Positions 14,951-22,509 are shown, counted from the first letter of the stretch. The stretch: 27,990 nt of DNA from Candidatus Woesearchaeota archaeon (GCA_012798335.1 JAAZNJ010000063.1:1-27990), one strand, 5' to 3'. The notes: a model not told the origin generated them from the sequence alone. Translations and numbers: made by a program.

Positions 14951-15722
14951 ATAATTCAAGATATTCTTTTATTTTAATTAGAAATTTTCCACTAACATCA
15001 AAAGCATTTTTATTCAAAGAATGTTCATTAAGATTAAATTTTTGAATTTTTTCTTTGATCTCTTTTTTTGTAAATCCTTTTTTGGACAAAGAACTAATTA
15101 AACCATTTTTTATTTTCTTTTTTGACATAAATAATTCTTTTAGTATTTTTTCAGTTTCATTATTATTTTCTTTCCTTTTGAAGTGAATAAGCCACGAATC
15201 TGTTCTTGGAATAGGATAAAACTCTTTTTTATTGATTTTGTCTAAGAAATTTATATCAAAAAAAAGATTAGAGATTATTCCTACTTTTTCTTCTGATTCT
15301 AACTTCTTTTTGAATTTTTCTCCTACAATTAAAGTTATCTCTTTAATATCTTCTTTTATTGCTTTTTCTAAAATGTCCCAAGATAAAGAATAAGGGATAT
15401 TAGAAGTTATTTTGTCTAAATTATTCCAAGAATATTTCAAAGCATCATCATAAATTATTTTTATATTATTAAAATTAGATAAATTTTTTTCAATTTCTTT
15501 TTTTAAAGAAATATCTTTTTCAAAAGTTAAAACATAACTTGCTTTTTCTGCAATTAATTTTGTTAATCTACCATCTCCTGTGCCTATTTCAAGTATTTTT
15601 TCATTATCTTTTATATTAGAAACTAAAACTTCTTTTTTTAAAATGTCTTGATTGATTAAGAAATGTTGTTCTTTTTCTTTTTTTATTATATCTTTTATTT
15701 TAAAGCCTTTTTTATTTTTCAT
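14940..15722 (-). CDS. ksgA: rRNA adenine N6,N6-dimethyltransferase
   Basis: The 260-residue KsgA/Dim1 enzyme dimethylates two adjacent adenines in the 3' end loop of 16S rRNA during small-subunit maturation. The SAM site includes LEIGTGDG (44-51), acidic residues FEKD (67-70), DDA (92-94), and the catalytic NIPY (108-111). The N-terminus EQHFLINQDIL is the family start. The C-terminal domain (about 190-260) is Lys-rich and binds rRNA. It is the last of three minus-strand genes, after the PHP gene and dph6, with 24 nt to dph6. Its 3' end overlaps that of MEMO. Confidence 0.93.
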   Translation of the reverse strand: MKNKKGFKIKDIIKKEKEQHFLINQDILKKEVLVSNIKDNEKILEIGTGDGRLTKLIAEKASYVLTFEKDISLKKEIEKNLSNFNNIKIIYDDALKYSWNNLDKITSNIPYSLSWDILEKAIKEDIKEITLIVGEKFKKKLESEEKVGIISNLFFDINFLDKINKKEFYPIPRTDSWLIHFKRKENNNETEKILKELFMSKKKIKNGLISSLSKKGFTKKEIKEKIQKFNLNEHSLNKNAFDVSGKFLIKIKEYLELFKK

Positions 15723-15746
15723 GGTTTTATTAAAGTTAATTTTGAT

Positions 15747-16409
15747 TTATTTGAATATGCCTCTAAAAGAATAATTTTCTCCGATAATCTTTTTTAAAGA
15801 TATCTTTAAATTGTTTTTGAATAAAGGACAATTTATTACTAAACTTTCGAATTCTCCTCCTTCTCCTGCAGGGTTCAATTTGTACCTTTTTGATAGTTCT
15901 TCAATTTCTTTTATGAAGTTTAAGTCTATTTTTCTACCAATCCAAGAGTTATCTAAAGGATAAGCTGCAACTCCAGAAATAATGATTTCAAAATTATTTT
16001 TTATTAGTTCATTAAGCAATTCAATTTGGTCTTTGTTCCATAAAGGATTTAAACATTTTATTTTTAATGATTTACATATGCTTTCAATTCTTGATTTTTG
16101 ATATGAAGATTTTAAAGCTCCTGTTACTATTCCTTGAATTTTATATTTTTCAATTGCCTTTTTAATTGCCTTTTCTAAATCTTCTAATTCTTTTTCTTTT
16201 TCTCCTAATGTTTCTTGTTTTATTAAAGGGAGATTCATTAATTTTGCTTGTTTTTCAACAAGGTTTATTGCAGGAGTGTGAAACATATAACTATCAGGGT
16301 TTTTACTTATCAAGCTTATCAAACATATTAATTCATGACCTTTTTCTTTTGCAAGAAATGCTGAATATGTTGAATCTTTCCCCCCTGAAAACAATACTCC
16401 TAATTTCAT
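15747..16409 (-). CDS. dph6: diphthine--ammonia ligase (Dph6)
   Basis: The 220-residue ATP-pyrophosphatase has the SGGKDS loop at 8-13 and the family segments GVVTGAL-type (GIVTGALKSSYQKSRIE), CLNPLW, and GEGGEFESLV near the C-terminus. It carries out the last step of diphthamide formation on elongation factor 2, amidating diphthine with ammonium and ATP. The first enzyme of that pathway, Dph2, is represented in this window only by a 99-residue fragment 8.3 kb away. It lies between the PHP gene and ksgA. A TTTTTAAGC element about 25 nt before the ATG could be an additional promoter. Confidence 0.92.
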   Translation of the reverse strand: MKLGVLFSGGKDSTYSAFLAKEKGHELICLISLISKNPDSYMFHTPAINLVEKQAKLMNLPLIKQETLGEKEKELEDLEKAIKKAIEKYKIQGIVTGALKSSYQKSRIESICKSLKIKCLNPLWNKDQIELLNELIKNNFEIIISGVAAYPLDNSWIGRKIDLNFIKEIEELSKRYKLNPAGEGGEFESLVINCPLFKNNLKISLKKIIGENYSFRGIFK

Positions 16410-16440
16410 AAAAGAATAAAGGAGTAATAGCTTAAAAATG

Positions 16441-17310
16441 TTACAAATTTAATAAACACTTACATGATTGATAATATTCTTTTAATTTAATAAATTCTTC
16501 TTTAGAAATTCCATTATCGCCTATTTCTTTTTTTCCTTCTTCAATTCTATGAAAATCTGTTCCACCTGAGATAATTAAATTATTTTCTTTTGCAAAACAC
16601 TCTAGTTTTTTTCTTAAATCAATTGGAATGCTTTTTTCCTTGGGGGAATAGTCTATTTCTATTCCATCTCCTTTTAGAGAAACAAATTCTTTTAATATTT
16701 CAAAAGTTTTATCTTTTAAATACCATGGATGTGCAACAATTGCAATGCCTCCAGCATTATGAATTATTTCTATAGCTTTTTTTAGGTCTGTTCCCTTAGG
16801 CAAAACAAAAGCCTTACCATTTTTTCCTAAAAGTTCATCAAAGACTTGACTTCTTTCTAAAAATTTGTCAGGATATTTTTCTAATAATATTTTTGCAATA
16901 AATGGTCTTCCAAAATGTTTTCCTTTTGTTTTATTGTATAATTCTTCAAAAGAAATTTCATATCCTAATTTATTTAATTTTTCAATTATTTTTTTAGCTG
17001 TTTCAATTGAATATCTTTTATGTTTTTCTGAAATTTTTTTTATCTCTTCATTTTCCGAATCAATAAATAATCCTACAATATGAAGTTCCTTAATCTCTTC
17101 CGGAGGAGTTACAGTAATTTCTATTCCTGGAATATATTCTATTTTTTTCTGTTTTGCATAGATTTCTGCTTCTTTATTTGCTGTTGCTTTGTCATGGTCA
17201 GTTATAGCCATTGCTATAATCTTTTTATTTGAAACCATTTCTACTAATTCTTTGGGAGAAAAATCACCATCAGAATGATTTGAATGTATATGCAAATCTA
17301 TTTTAGTCAT
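16441..17310 (-). CDS. PHP-domain phosphoesterase
   Basis: The 289-residue protein begins IDLHIHSNHSDGDFSP, the PHP motif I with His7, His9 and Asp14-region ligands. Further metal-ligand motifs are AITDHDK, GIEIT, IVAHPWY and GTDFHR. It is probably a metal-dependent phosphoesterase of the TrpH/RNase AM type, which acts on 3',5'-bisphosphates or short RNA 5' ends; the substrate cannot be read from sequence. Its ATG overlaps the stop of a small upstream frame as ATGA, so it may be translated by coupling. Dph6 follows after 31 nt, forming a PHP-dph6-ksgA cluster. Confidence 0.9.
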   Translation of the reverse strand: MTKIDLHIHSNHSDGDFSPKELVEMVSNKKIIAMAITDHDKATANKEAEIYAKQKKIEYIPGIEITVTPPEEIKELHIVGLFIDSENEEIKKISEKHKRYSIETAKKIIEKLNKLGYEISFEELYNKTKGKHFGRPFIAKILLEKYPDKFLERSQVFDELLGKNGKAFVLPKGTDLKKAIEIIHNAGGIAIVAHPWYLKDKTFEILKEFVSLKGDGIEIDYSPKEKSIPIDLRKKLECFAKENNLIISGGTDFHRIEEGKKEIGDNGISKEEFIKLKEYYQSCKCLLNL

Positions 17311-17409
17311 TCTATCTTTAGGTTTTTATAAGTATTAAACATTTCTTTAAATTCAGGAGTATCTTTGCTAACAAAAAGCGAGAAGGAGTTCATAAGATTC
17401 TCTTGCCAT
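17307..17409 (-). pseudogene. small ORF before the PHP gene, one-base frameshift
   Basis: A strong GGAGG (17418-17414) precedes ATG 17409, opening a frame MARESYELLLAFC that stops at 17368. In the next frame, an ORF from ATG 17393 runs MNSFSLFVSKDTPEFKEMF to a TGA at 17309-17307 that overlaps the PHP start. Removing one T from the TTTTT run just before the first stop joins both parts into one 33-residue protein ending exactly at the coupled junction. So this is either a small gene with a sequencing error, a real frameshift mutation, a programmed shift, or a short leader peptide. Confidence 0.45.
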
Positions 17410-17423
17410 TAAACCTCCTCTAA
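17410..17423 (-). promoter_or_regulatory. Shine-Dalgarno with overlapping hairpin
   Basis: On the minus strand AAACCT-TAGAGG-AGGTTT can fold into a 6-bp stem with a six-nt loop. It spans roughly 17428-17411, and the 3' arm takes up half of the GGAGG ribosome-binding site. This could restrict translation of the small ORF and, by coupling, the PHP gene. It is a simple prediction from complementarity. Confidence 0.35.
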
Positions 17424-17465
17424 GGTTTGGCCACCTATTTAAGTCCATCTCTTATTATAAGATAA

Positions 17466-17477
17466 TTATATTTAAAA
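17466..17477 (-). promoter_or_regulatory. TATA box of the PHP-dph6-ksgA cluster
   Basis: TTTTAAATATAA on the minus strand gives a predicted start near 17446 and a leader of about 37 nt that carries the Shine-Dalgarno hairpin. The rest of 17311-17610 between genes is A/T-rich sequence in which I see nothing else. Confidence 0.4.
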
Positions 17478-17581
17478 CATAATAAAATTTTCTTTATCTA
17501 TAAAATTTTGATATATCTCTAATTCTTTCTAAAACAAATAATAATCTTGCTTTTTAGGTTTGTAGAAATAAAAACAAAAGA

Positions 17582-17589
17582 TTTAAATA
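17582..17589 (+). promoter_or_regulatory. TATA box of the 17611 gene
   Basis: TTTAAATA is centred 25.5 nt before the ATG at 17611, predicting a leaderless transcript. Confidence 0.5.
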
Positions 17590-17610
17590 TTATTATTATG
17601 TTATTTTTTT

Positions 17611-17913
17611 ATGAAAAAAATAATAAGAAATCCTCTAAACAAAAAAATTAAAATTTCCATGGATTTAGACGAAGAGGTTTTAAGAATAATTAAATCTCTT
17701 GCTAATCTAACTAATAGTTCTAAGGGGGAAATAGTTGAATCAATTAGCTTTTATGGTTTTTCTCCTTTAATAAACAGCCTAAAAATAAGTTGGGAGGGTC
17801 TCCTTACTAATGGGAATCTGAGTAAAGAAAAAAATAAAAAATTAAAAGATCTTTTAAAAAGTCTTTCAGAAATAGAAAAAGATTGGGAAAGCCAATTAAA
17901 AGAGAAAGAATAA
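17611..17913 (+). CDS. small ribbon-helix-helix-like protein
   Basis: The 100-residue protein has the pattern of a CopG/Arc-type ribbon-helix-helix domain. A basic N-terminus leads into a strand (KIKISMDLDEE, about 12-22), helix A (VLRIIKSLANLTN), a turn with SSKGEIVESI, and helix B running to about residue 50. A charged helical tail (70-100) follows. Such proteins bind DNA as dimers, often as repressors. It converges with the Cys/Pro peptide gene with two nt between stops, next to the radical SAM enzyme, so it could regulate that unit; no operator is evident. Confidence in the fold is moderate. Confidence 0.55.
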   Translation: MKKIIRNPLNKKIKISMDLDEEVLRIIKSLANLTNSSKGEIVESISFYGFSPLINSLKISWEGLLTNGNLSKEKNKKLKDLLKSLSEIEKDWESQLKEKE

Positions 17914-17915
17914 TA

Positions 17916-18170
17916 TTATATTGGAGAAAAAACCACATATCCTGCTGCAAAAATTGGTGCAGAGATTTTTGGGCAGGGACATGGACAACGTGCCATTACT
18001 ATAGATCTCCTTTCTTTGAGACTACTTTCTATACTATACCCTAAGTCATATTCTTGTGAAGTCTTTAATGGATCATATTTTTCTTTCTCTTCGATTATGT
18101 GTGGTTTTACGCTTCTGCAAAAGTCACTTGTTTCCTCTTTACATCTTTTTTCTAATGTTGCCTGTTGCAT
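17916..18170 (-). CDS. candidate RiPP precursor with Cys-Pro-rich C-terminus
   Basis: I choose ATG 18170 (84 residues), because GGAGGT at 18185-18180 is a good Shine-Dalgarno for it. The frame is open up to an ATG at 18191, which would make 91 residues. The first 58 residues are charged and leader-like, with two Cys (near 10 and 18). The end is quite different: ARCPCPCPK (from residue 60) followed by the hydrophobic ISAPIFAAGYVVFSPI. It directly follows the radical SAM/SPASM gene, and its Shine-Dalgarno overlaps that gene's stop codon, so both are co-translated. A small peptide with clustered cysteines next to a SPASM maturase is the classic RiPP arrangement; modification (for example thioether links at Cys) is inference. 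An in-frame internal start at 17996 exists. Confidence 0.6.
   Translation of the reverse strand: MQQATLEKRCKEETSDFCRSVKPHIIEEKEKYDPLKTSQEYDLGYSIESSLKERRSIVMARCPCPCPKISAPIFAAGYVVFSPI
17996..18012 (-). promoter_or_regulatory. internal Shine-Dalgarno and start in the peptide gene
   Basis: AGGAGAT occurs nine nt upstream of an in-frame ATG at 17996. Use of this start would give a 26-residue peptide consisting of just the Cys-Pro segment and the hydrophobic tail. In a window where Shine-Dalgarno sequences are rare, this placement is noticeable, but it may be chance within a Lys/Arg-coding stretch. Confidence 0.35.
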
Positions 18171-18177
18171 CTTAAAT

Positions 18178-19509
18178 TTACCTCCTTTCATTTTTTTTAA
18201 CTTTTTTTAAATCTGCATACAAACTTAAATAATCGATTATAGAATTTCTTTTCTTATCACAATTCTGGCATAATCTTTCTTGATCATATTTTCCTTCTTT
18301 TCTTGATTCAAGTAAGATACAAGAATTACAAATAGTCCCTGCCCAACAAGTAGAACAATAATCATTTTCTTTATCAATTACAAATTTTAATAACCCTAAA
18401 ACCTTGTCTCTATCTATTCCCTGTTTATTATCCCCTATTTCTAATTCAGGATATGCTAATTTTTCACAAGGATAATATTTCCCTTCAGTTGTTATAAATA
18501 ATTTCCTAACTCCAGGGATACAAGAATGTAAACAAGATAATTCTTCTTCATTATAATTTCTCACTCTATTATCTATAAGATTTAGACCCTCTTCAAAAAG
18601 AAAACTTAAAAAAGTAGGTATTTTATTATTATTAGTAACCATTTGAAGATATATGTTTTTTAATCTTTCAAAATCCTTTCGAGTAGCCATCACTTCCTTT
18701 TTAGGAGAGTCCAAAAACTTAACAAAGCCAACTCTAAACGCATTATTTTGGAAGTTATTTGAAAAGAATTCAAAACATGACATAAAATCTTCAGGATCTT
18801 TAATTGTAGCTGAAAAAGAAAGATGATGTTTTTTAAATGAGTCGTCTAATGCATTCAATCCTTTCATTATCTCATCATAAGATCCTTTTTTTTCTTTAGA
18901 TACTCTATTTTTATCATGGATTCCTTTTGGACCATCTAAAGAAACTGCTACAAAAATCCTATGATCTTGAATAAATTTGGCATAATCTTTGAGTTTTGTT
19001 CCATTTGTAGAAACACTAAACCCTAATCCTTTTTCTTGTTCGTAGGTCAATACTATCTTTTCAATAAGTTCAAAATTTAAAGTGGGTTCTCCTCCATAAA
19101 AAGAGATCATTCTAAACCCTGTTTTTTTAGAATGATCTAAAAAATCTTTACAAGCATTTAAAGCAGTTTCAATATTCATATTTTTTTTTTGAGTGTGTCC
19201 TTTCCCCGATATAATTCCCACTATAGATACAGTATGAACACTTAAATTACACTGCTCAGTTGTTTCTAAGATTATACTCTCTCTTTCTTCATCTAACTTT
19301 CTTCTGACTTCTTGAGGATTAAATTTAAACTTAAAACAAGTTTTTTCTTCAATTAGGTTCTCTAGATTTATTCCTTTTGGAATGGGGATTATTCTCCCAG
19401 TTGATGGAGAATAATAAAATTGTTGTTCATTACTATCTTTAAAGATAGGTCCTTTCATTAAATATTTAAAAGAAACTCTTCTTTTTAAGGATTTCTGTAA
19501 AAAAAGCAA
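18178..19509 (-). CDS. radical SAM/SPASM peptide maturase-like enzyme, indel-damaged motif
   Basis: The frame of 443 codons uses TTG 19509; ATG 19458 (residue 18, MKGPIF) is an alternative start. The N-terminal part reads FYYSPSTGRIIPIP. ISFYGGEPTLNF and VSTNGT are radical SAM core signatures. The C-terminus is a SPASM/twitch region rich in Cys (CIPGVRK, KYYPCEK, CSTCWAGTICNSC, CQNC), which should hold extra iron-sulfur clusters. The expected CX3CX2C is absent: after TEQCNL (Cys87) the frame reads SVHTVSIVG. In the next frame this region reads CSYCIYSGNYIGERTHS, then a 10-A run returns to the main frame. One base added near 19241-19246 and one A removed from 19181-19190 restore CNLxCSYC. This is typical of maturases of Cys-rich peptides. 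The next gene is the candidate precursor. Confidence 0.82.
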   Translation of the reverse strand: MLFLQKSLKRRVSFKYLMKGPIFKDSNEQQFYYSPSTGRIIPIPKGINLENLIEEKTCFKFKFNPQEVRRKLDEERESIILETTEQCNLSVHTVSIVGIISGKGHTQKKNMNIETALNACKDFLDHSKKTGFRMISFYGGEPTLNFELIEKIVLTYEQEKGLGFSVSTNGTKLKDYAKFIQDHRIFVAVSLDGPKGIHDKNRVSKEKKGSYDEIMKGLNALDDSFKKHHLSFSATIKDPEDFMSCFEFFSNNFQNNAFRVGFVKFLDSPKKEVMATRKDFERLKNIYLQMVTNNNKIPTFLSFLFEEGLNLIDNRVRNYNEEELSCLHSCIPGVRKLFITTEGKYYPCEKLAYPELEIGDNKQGIDRDKVLGLLKFVIDKENDYCSTCWAGTICNSCILLESRKEGKYDQERLCQNCDKKRNSIIDYLSLYADLKKVKKNERR

Positions 19510-19540
19510 ATTTTAGTATACTGTTATTATTTCCTATCAC

Positions 19541-19550
19541 TATTTTTATA
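19541..19550 (-). promoter_or_regulatory. TATA box of the radical SAM/peptide unit
   Basis: TATAAAAATA on the minus strand predicts a start near 19520, 11 nt before the TTG and about 62 nt before ATG 19458. It does not decide between the two start codons. Confidence 0.4.
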
Positions 19551-19621
19551 GACTTATTCATTTTTTAGTTTAGGGAACAGACAAAAATAATCCTCAGTAA
19601 GAAGTGTATCAATTTGTAGAA

Positions 19622-19694
19622 CGCCCACGCCGAGAGTCGAACTCGGGTTATGTCCGTGACAGGGACATGTCATAAGCCGTTAGACCACGTGGGC
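19622..19694 (-). tRNA. tRNA-Asp (GTC)
   Basis: The acceptor stem GCCCACG pairs with CGTGGGC and the discriminator is G, the aspartate identity base. The anticodon arm is TGTCC-CTGTCAC-GGACA with GTC at 19660-19658; the T-arm is CCGAG-TTCGACT-CTCGG. The D-stem has three good pairs (GTC/GAC). A TATA-like TTTAAAAA lies at 19729-19722. The gene is immediately upstream of the radical SAM/peptide unit, and tRNA genes are frequent integration sites. Confidence 0.95.
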
Positions 19695-19763
19695 TTTGAT
19701 TAAAAGTGAAGTATTAAGATATTTTTAAAGATTACGAAAAATAAGAAAATATTAAATTTCAAA

Positions 19764-20522
19764 TTATTTTTCGAAATGATCTTGAATCTTTGTTATATTA
19801 CTATACAATTTTTTTGAATTTATTTCCCCCACCATTAGTCTATAAAAGTCTAAAATGAATACATCTTTAATGTATTTTAAAACTCCTTTTTTTAAGACTC
19901 TTCTAATACTTGTATGTATATACAATTTTTTGTTTAAAACTGAAAATTTATATCCTTTTTTCACAGCTCTTTTCACAATTTCACTATCTTCCCCAAAATA
20001 AATTTTTTTATTAAATCCTTTTAATTTTGAAAATACTTCTTTTTTAAAGATTATACAAGTCCCGTTAGCTCTTGGATTTTTTGATTTTTGAGAGAGTCTT
20101 ATAAAAAGATTAGAGAAGTCAAAAATAAATTTTATTAATGCTTTCTTTGAGTTATTTATACCTTTCGGAATTATTGGATAATTGTCAATAACAGAACAGT
20201 CCAATCTTTTTTTTAAAAATTCTTTATAGCTTTTGTAAAAAAAATTTTTATTTTTGATTCTAACATCAGCGTCTAAAAAGAATAAAATTTTACCCTTTGC
20301 AATTTTTGCACCATTATTTCTGCCTATGCTTGGAATTCCTCCTTGAACTATATTAGCATTAAATTTTTTAGCAATTTTCAAAGTCTTATCTTTAGAGTTT
20401 GCATCTGCGACTATTAGTTCATAGGAAAGATTATTCCAACTTTGATTAGTTATATCTGATAATAAAAAATTTAAATTCTTTTCTTCATCTTTTGTTGGGA
20501 TTATTATAGAAATATTTAGCAT
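19764..20522 (-). CDS. family 2 glycosyltransferase
   Basis: The 252-residue protein is a GT-A fold transferase: NISIIIPTKDEEKNL at the start, ELIVADANSKDKT, then FFLDADVRI, whose Asp84-x-Asp86 is the DXD-type metal and nucleotide-sugar site. A later GEDSEIVKRA supplies the usual acidic acceptor-site motif (ED). It would transfer a sugar from a nucleotide or dolichol-linked donor in envelope or glycoprotein synthesis; the acceptor cannot be told. A hydrophobic stretch near 128-140 may touch the membrane. It starts 14 nt after serS on the same strand and is probably co-transcribed. Confidence 0.87.
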   Translation of the reverse strand: MLNISIIIPTKDEEKNLNFLLSDITNQSWNNLSYELIVADANSKDKTLKIAKKFNANIVQGGIPSIGRNNGAKIAKGKILFFLDADVRIKNKNFFYKSYKEFLKKRLDCSVIDNYPIIPKGINNSKKALIKFIFDFSNLFIRLSQKSKNPRANGTCIIFKKEVFSKLKGFNKKIYFGEDSEIVKRAVKKGYKFSVLNKKLYIHTSIRRVLKKGVLKYIKDVFILDFYRLMVGEINSKKLYSNITKIQDHFEK

Positions 20523-20536
20523 AAGCTTATTTTTAT

Positions 20537-21817
20537 CTATTCTTTTTTATTAATTACTTTTTTTCCTAACATATAAGGCCATAAAACTTCTGGAATCTTT
20601 ATGCTTTTGTCTTTTTGTTGATTATTTTCAAGTAGAGCAATTAATGCTCTTGGACTTGCTAGAACAGTGTTATTTAAAGTATGAGCAAAATAGATTTTCC
20701 CTTTTCCTTCAATTCTTATGTTCAATCTTCTTGCTTGAGCATCAGTTAGATTACTGCAACTTCCAACTTCAAAATATTTTTTTTGTCTTGGGCTCCAAGC
20801 TTCAACATCAGCAGATTTAGCTTTTAAATCGGCCAAATCTCCAGAGCAACACTCTAAAGTTCTAACAGGAACATTCAATTGTCTAAAAACATCAACTGTG
20901 AAATGCAACATTTTATCATACCATTTATAAGAATCTTCTGGCTCGCATATTACAATCATCTCCTGTTTTTCAAATTGATGTAATCTATAAAACCCTTTTT
21001 CTTCAATACCATGGCTTCCAATCTCTTTTCTGAAGCATGGAGAATAACTAGTTAAAGTTATAGGAAGATTTTTTGATAATAAAGTTTTGCCTATAAATCT
21101 CCCTATCATTGAATGTTCTGAAGTTCCTATAAGATATAGGTCTTCCCCTTCAATTTTGTACATCATATTATCCATTTCTTTAAAAGACATAACTCCTTCT
21201 ACAACCTTTTTTCTAATCATAAAAGGGGGGATAACATACTCAAACCCTTGTTTTATCATATAATCCCTTGCAAAAGCCAACATAGCAGAATGAAGTAAAG
21301 CAAAATCTCCTGTTAAATAATAAAATCCATTTCCTGATGTTTCTCTAGCAGAATCAAAATCAGCCCCTTTTGATTCTTCTGCTAATTGAGCATGATTAAT
21401 TATTTCAAAATTTGGAACAATAGGCTCTCCGAACTTTTCTATTTCTTTGTTTTCAGAATCATCTTTTCCTATAGGTACAGATTCATGAATAAAGTTAGGA
21501 ATAGTCATCATTATTCCTTTAATTTTTTCTTCTAATTCTATCCTTTTTTGTTCAAGTTTCTCTATTTCTTCAGGTATTTTTTTAGCTTCTTTTAATAACC
21601 CTGAAACATCTTTTTTTTCTTTTTTATTTTTATTAATTTCATTAGAAATCTTATTTCTTTTACTTCTTAATTGATCTTCGTCATATTTAATTTTTTTCCA
21701 TTCATTATCCAATTTTAAAACTTCTTCAACAAGAACAAGTTTTTCATTTTGAAATTTTTTCTTTATGTTTTCTTTGACTAATTCTGGATTTTTTCTTAAA
21801 ATATTAATATCTATCAT
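20537..21817 (-). CDS. serS: serine--tRNA ligase
   Basis: The 426-residue class II synthetase charges tRNA-Ser. The N-terminal long coiled-coil arm (about 27-100) that binds the tRNA variable arm is present. The catalytic domain shows motif 2 SPCFRKEIGSHG with the arginine and motif 3 LNNTVLASPRALIALLENNQ with its arginine, and GTSEHSMIG. It is the common (bacterial/eukaryotic-like) SerRS, not the rare methanogen type. A minus-strand TATTTAAAT (21847-21839) is centred 26 nt before the ATG. The glycosyltransferase follows. Confidence 0.96.
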   Translation of the reverse strand: MIDINILRKNPELVKENIKKKFQNEKLVLVEEVLKLDNEWKKIKYDEDQLRSKRNKISNEINKNKKEKKDVSGLLKEAKKIPEEIEKLEQKRIELEEKIKGIMMTIPNFIHESVPIGKDDSENKEIEKFGEPIVPNFEIINHAQLAEESKGADFDSARETSGNGFYYLTGDFALLHSAMLAFARDYMIKQGFEYVIPPFMIRKKVVEGVMSFKEMDNMMYKIEGEDLYLIGTSEHSMIGRFIGKTLLSKNLPITLTSYSPCFRKEIGSHGIEEKGFYRLHQFEKQEMIVICEPEDSYKWYDKMLHFTVDVFRQLNVPVRTLECCSGDLADLKAKSADVEAWSPRQKKYFEVGSCSNLTDAQARRLNIRIEGKGKIYFAHTLNNTVLASPRALIALLENNQQKDKSIKIPEVLWPYMLGKKVINKKE

Positions 21818-21838
21818 TCTCTTTAAAAAGAAGAGGAA

Positions 21839-21847
21839 TATTTAAAT
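21839..21847 (-). promoter_or_regulatory. TATA box of serS
   Basis: ATTTAAATA on the minus strand, centred 26 nt before the ATG at 21817, predicts a leaderless transcript. Confidence 0.45.
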
Positions 21848-21891
21848 GTTATAGTTAAAGTTGAATAAGATTTATTTTTGATTTTCAAATT

Positions 21892-22509
21892 TTATAATTC
21901 TTTAAAAGTATTTTTATCTTTTATTTTTCTTTCTTTTTTATATGGAGAATCTGGTTCATAGATAGAACCACAATTTTTGCAATAAAAACATAAAGGATAT
22001 TCATTTTTTTTAATAAAAGTTCTTTCTCCAACTCTATGAATTAGTTTTAAAGACACAATAAGGCCATTAAGATTTTTTTCGCATTCTTTACATTTTTCAT
22101 GTCCCAAAAAAAAGGCATTTACAGAATTAAGTGAAGGGGGAACAAATGCACTATAAATAGGAACAAGAATATCTCTCGGTTTAGAAATTTCTATAATTTC
22201 TGGATCTCTTAATAAAAATTCCATTTCTTCTTGAATCTTTTTTTCTAATTTAGATTTTAAGTCATTTTTAATTGGAGGATATTCTTTTTTTCTAGAATGA
22301 TCTTGTATTAGGGCATATCTTTCTAATTCTATATTTATCTGTTCTTTATCTTTTTCATTCCATGAGAATAAATCTTCCATATCATTTATATCTTCTATTA
22401 TTTCTTCATTTGATCTTCCTTCATTTTTTAATTTGAAAACTATTTCCCTTATTAAAGAAGAATTATCCTTTTGAGCAGAATAATTTTTTAAATTTTTATA
22501 TTTTGTCAT
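21892..22509 (-). CDS. uncharacterised zinc-ribbon-like protein
   Basis: The 205-residue protein has a charged helical N-terminal part (about 1-105), including a segment EDINDMEDLF, and a C-terminal part with two cysteine pairs: HEKCKECEKN (CXXC near 137-140) and FYCKNCGS (CXXC near 175-180, preceded by another Cys in PLCFYC). The four or more cysteines suggest a zinc-binding fold. I do not recognise the family. A TATA box (22529-22538) is centred about 24 nt before the ATG. It is divergent from the uS10 gene. Confidence 0.65.
   Translation of the reverse strand: MTKYKNLKNYSAQKDNSSLIREIVFKLKNEGRSNEEIIEDINDMEDLFSWNEKDKEQINIELERYALIQDHSRKKEYPPIKNDLKSKLEKKIQEEMEFLLRDPEIIEISKPRDILVPIYSAFVPPSLNSVNAFFLGHEKCKECEKNLNGLIVSLKLIHRVGERTFIKKNEYPLCFYCKNCGSIYEPDSPYKKERKIKDKNTFKEL

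Noticed and set aside
17311..17460. Structured non-coding RNA or riboswitch before the PHP gene
   Set aside because: The GGAGG, ATG and open frames explain the conserved-looking bases better; only one short hairpin is visible.
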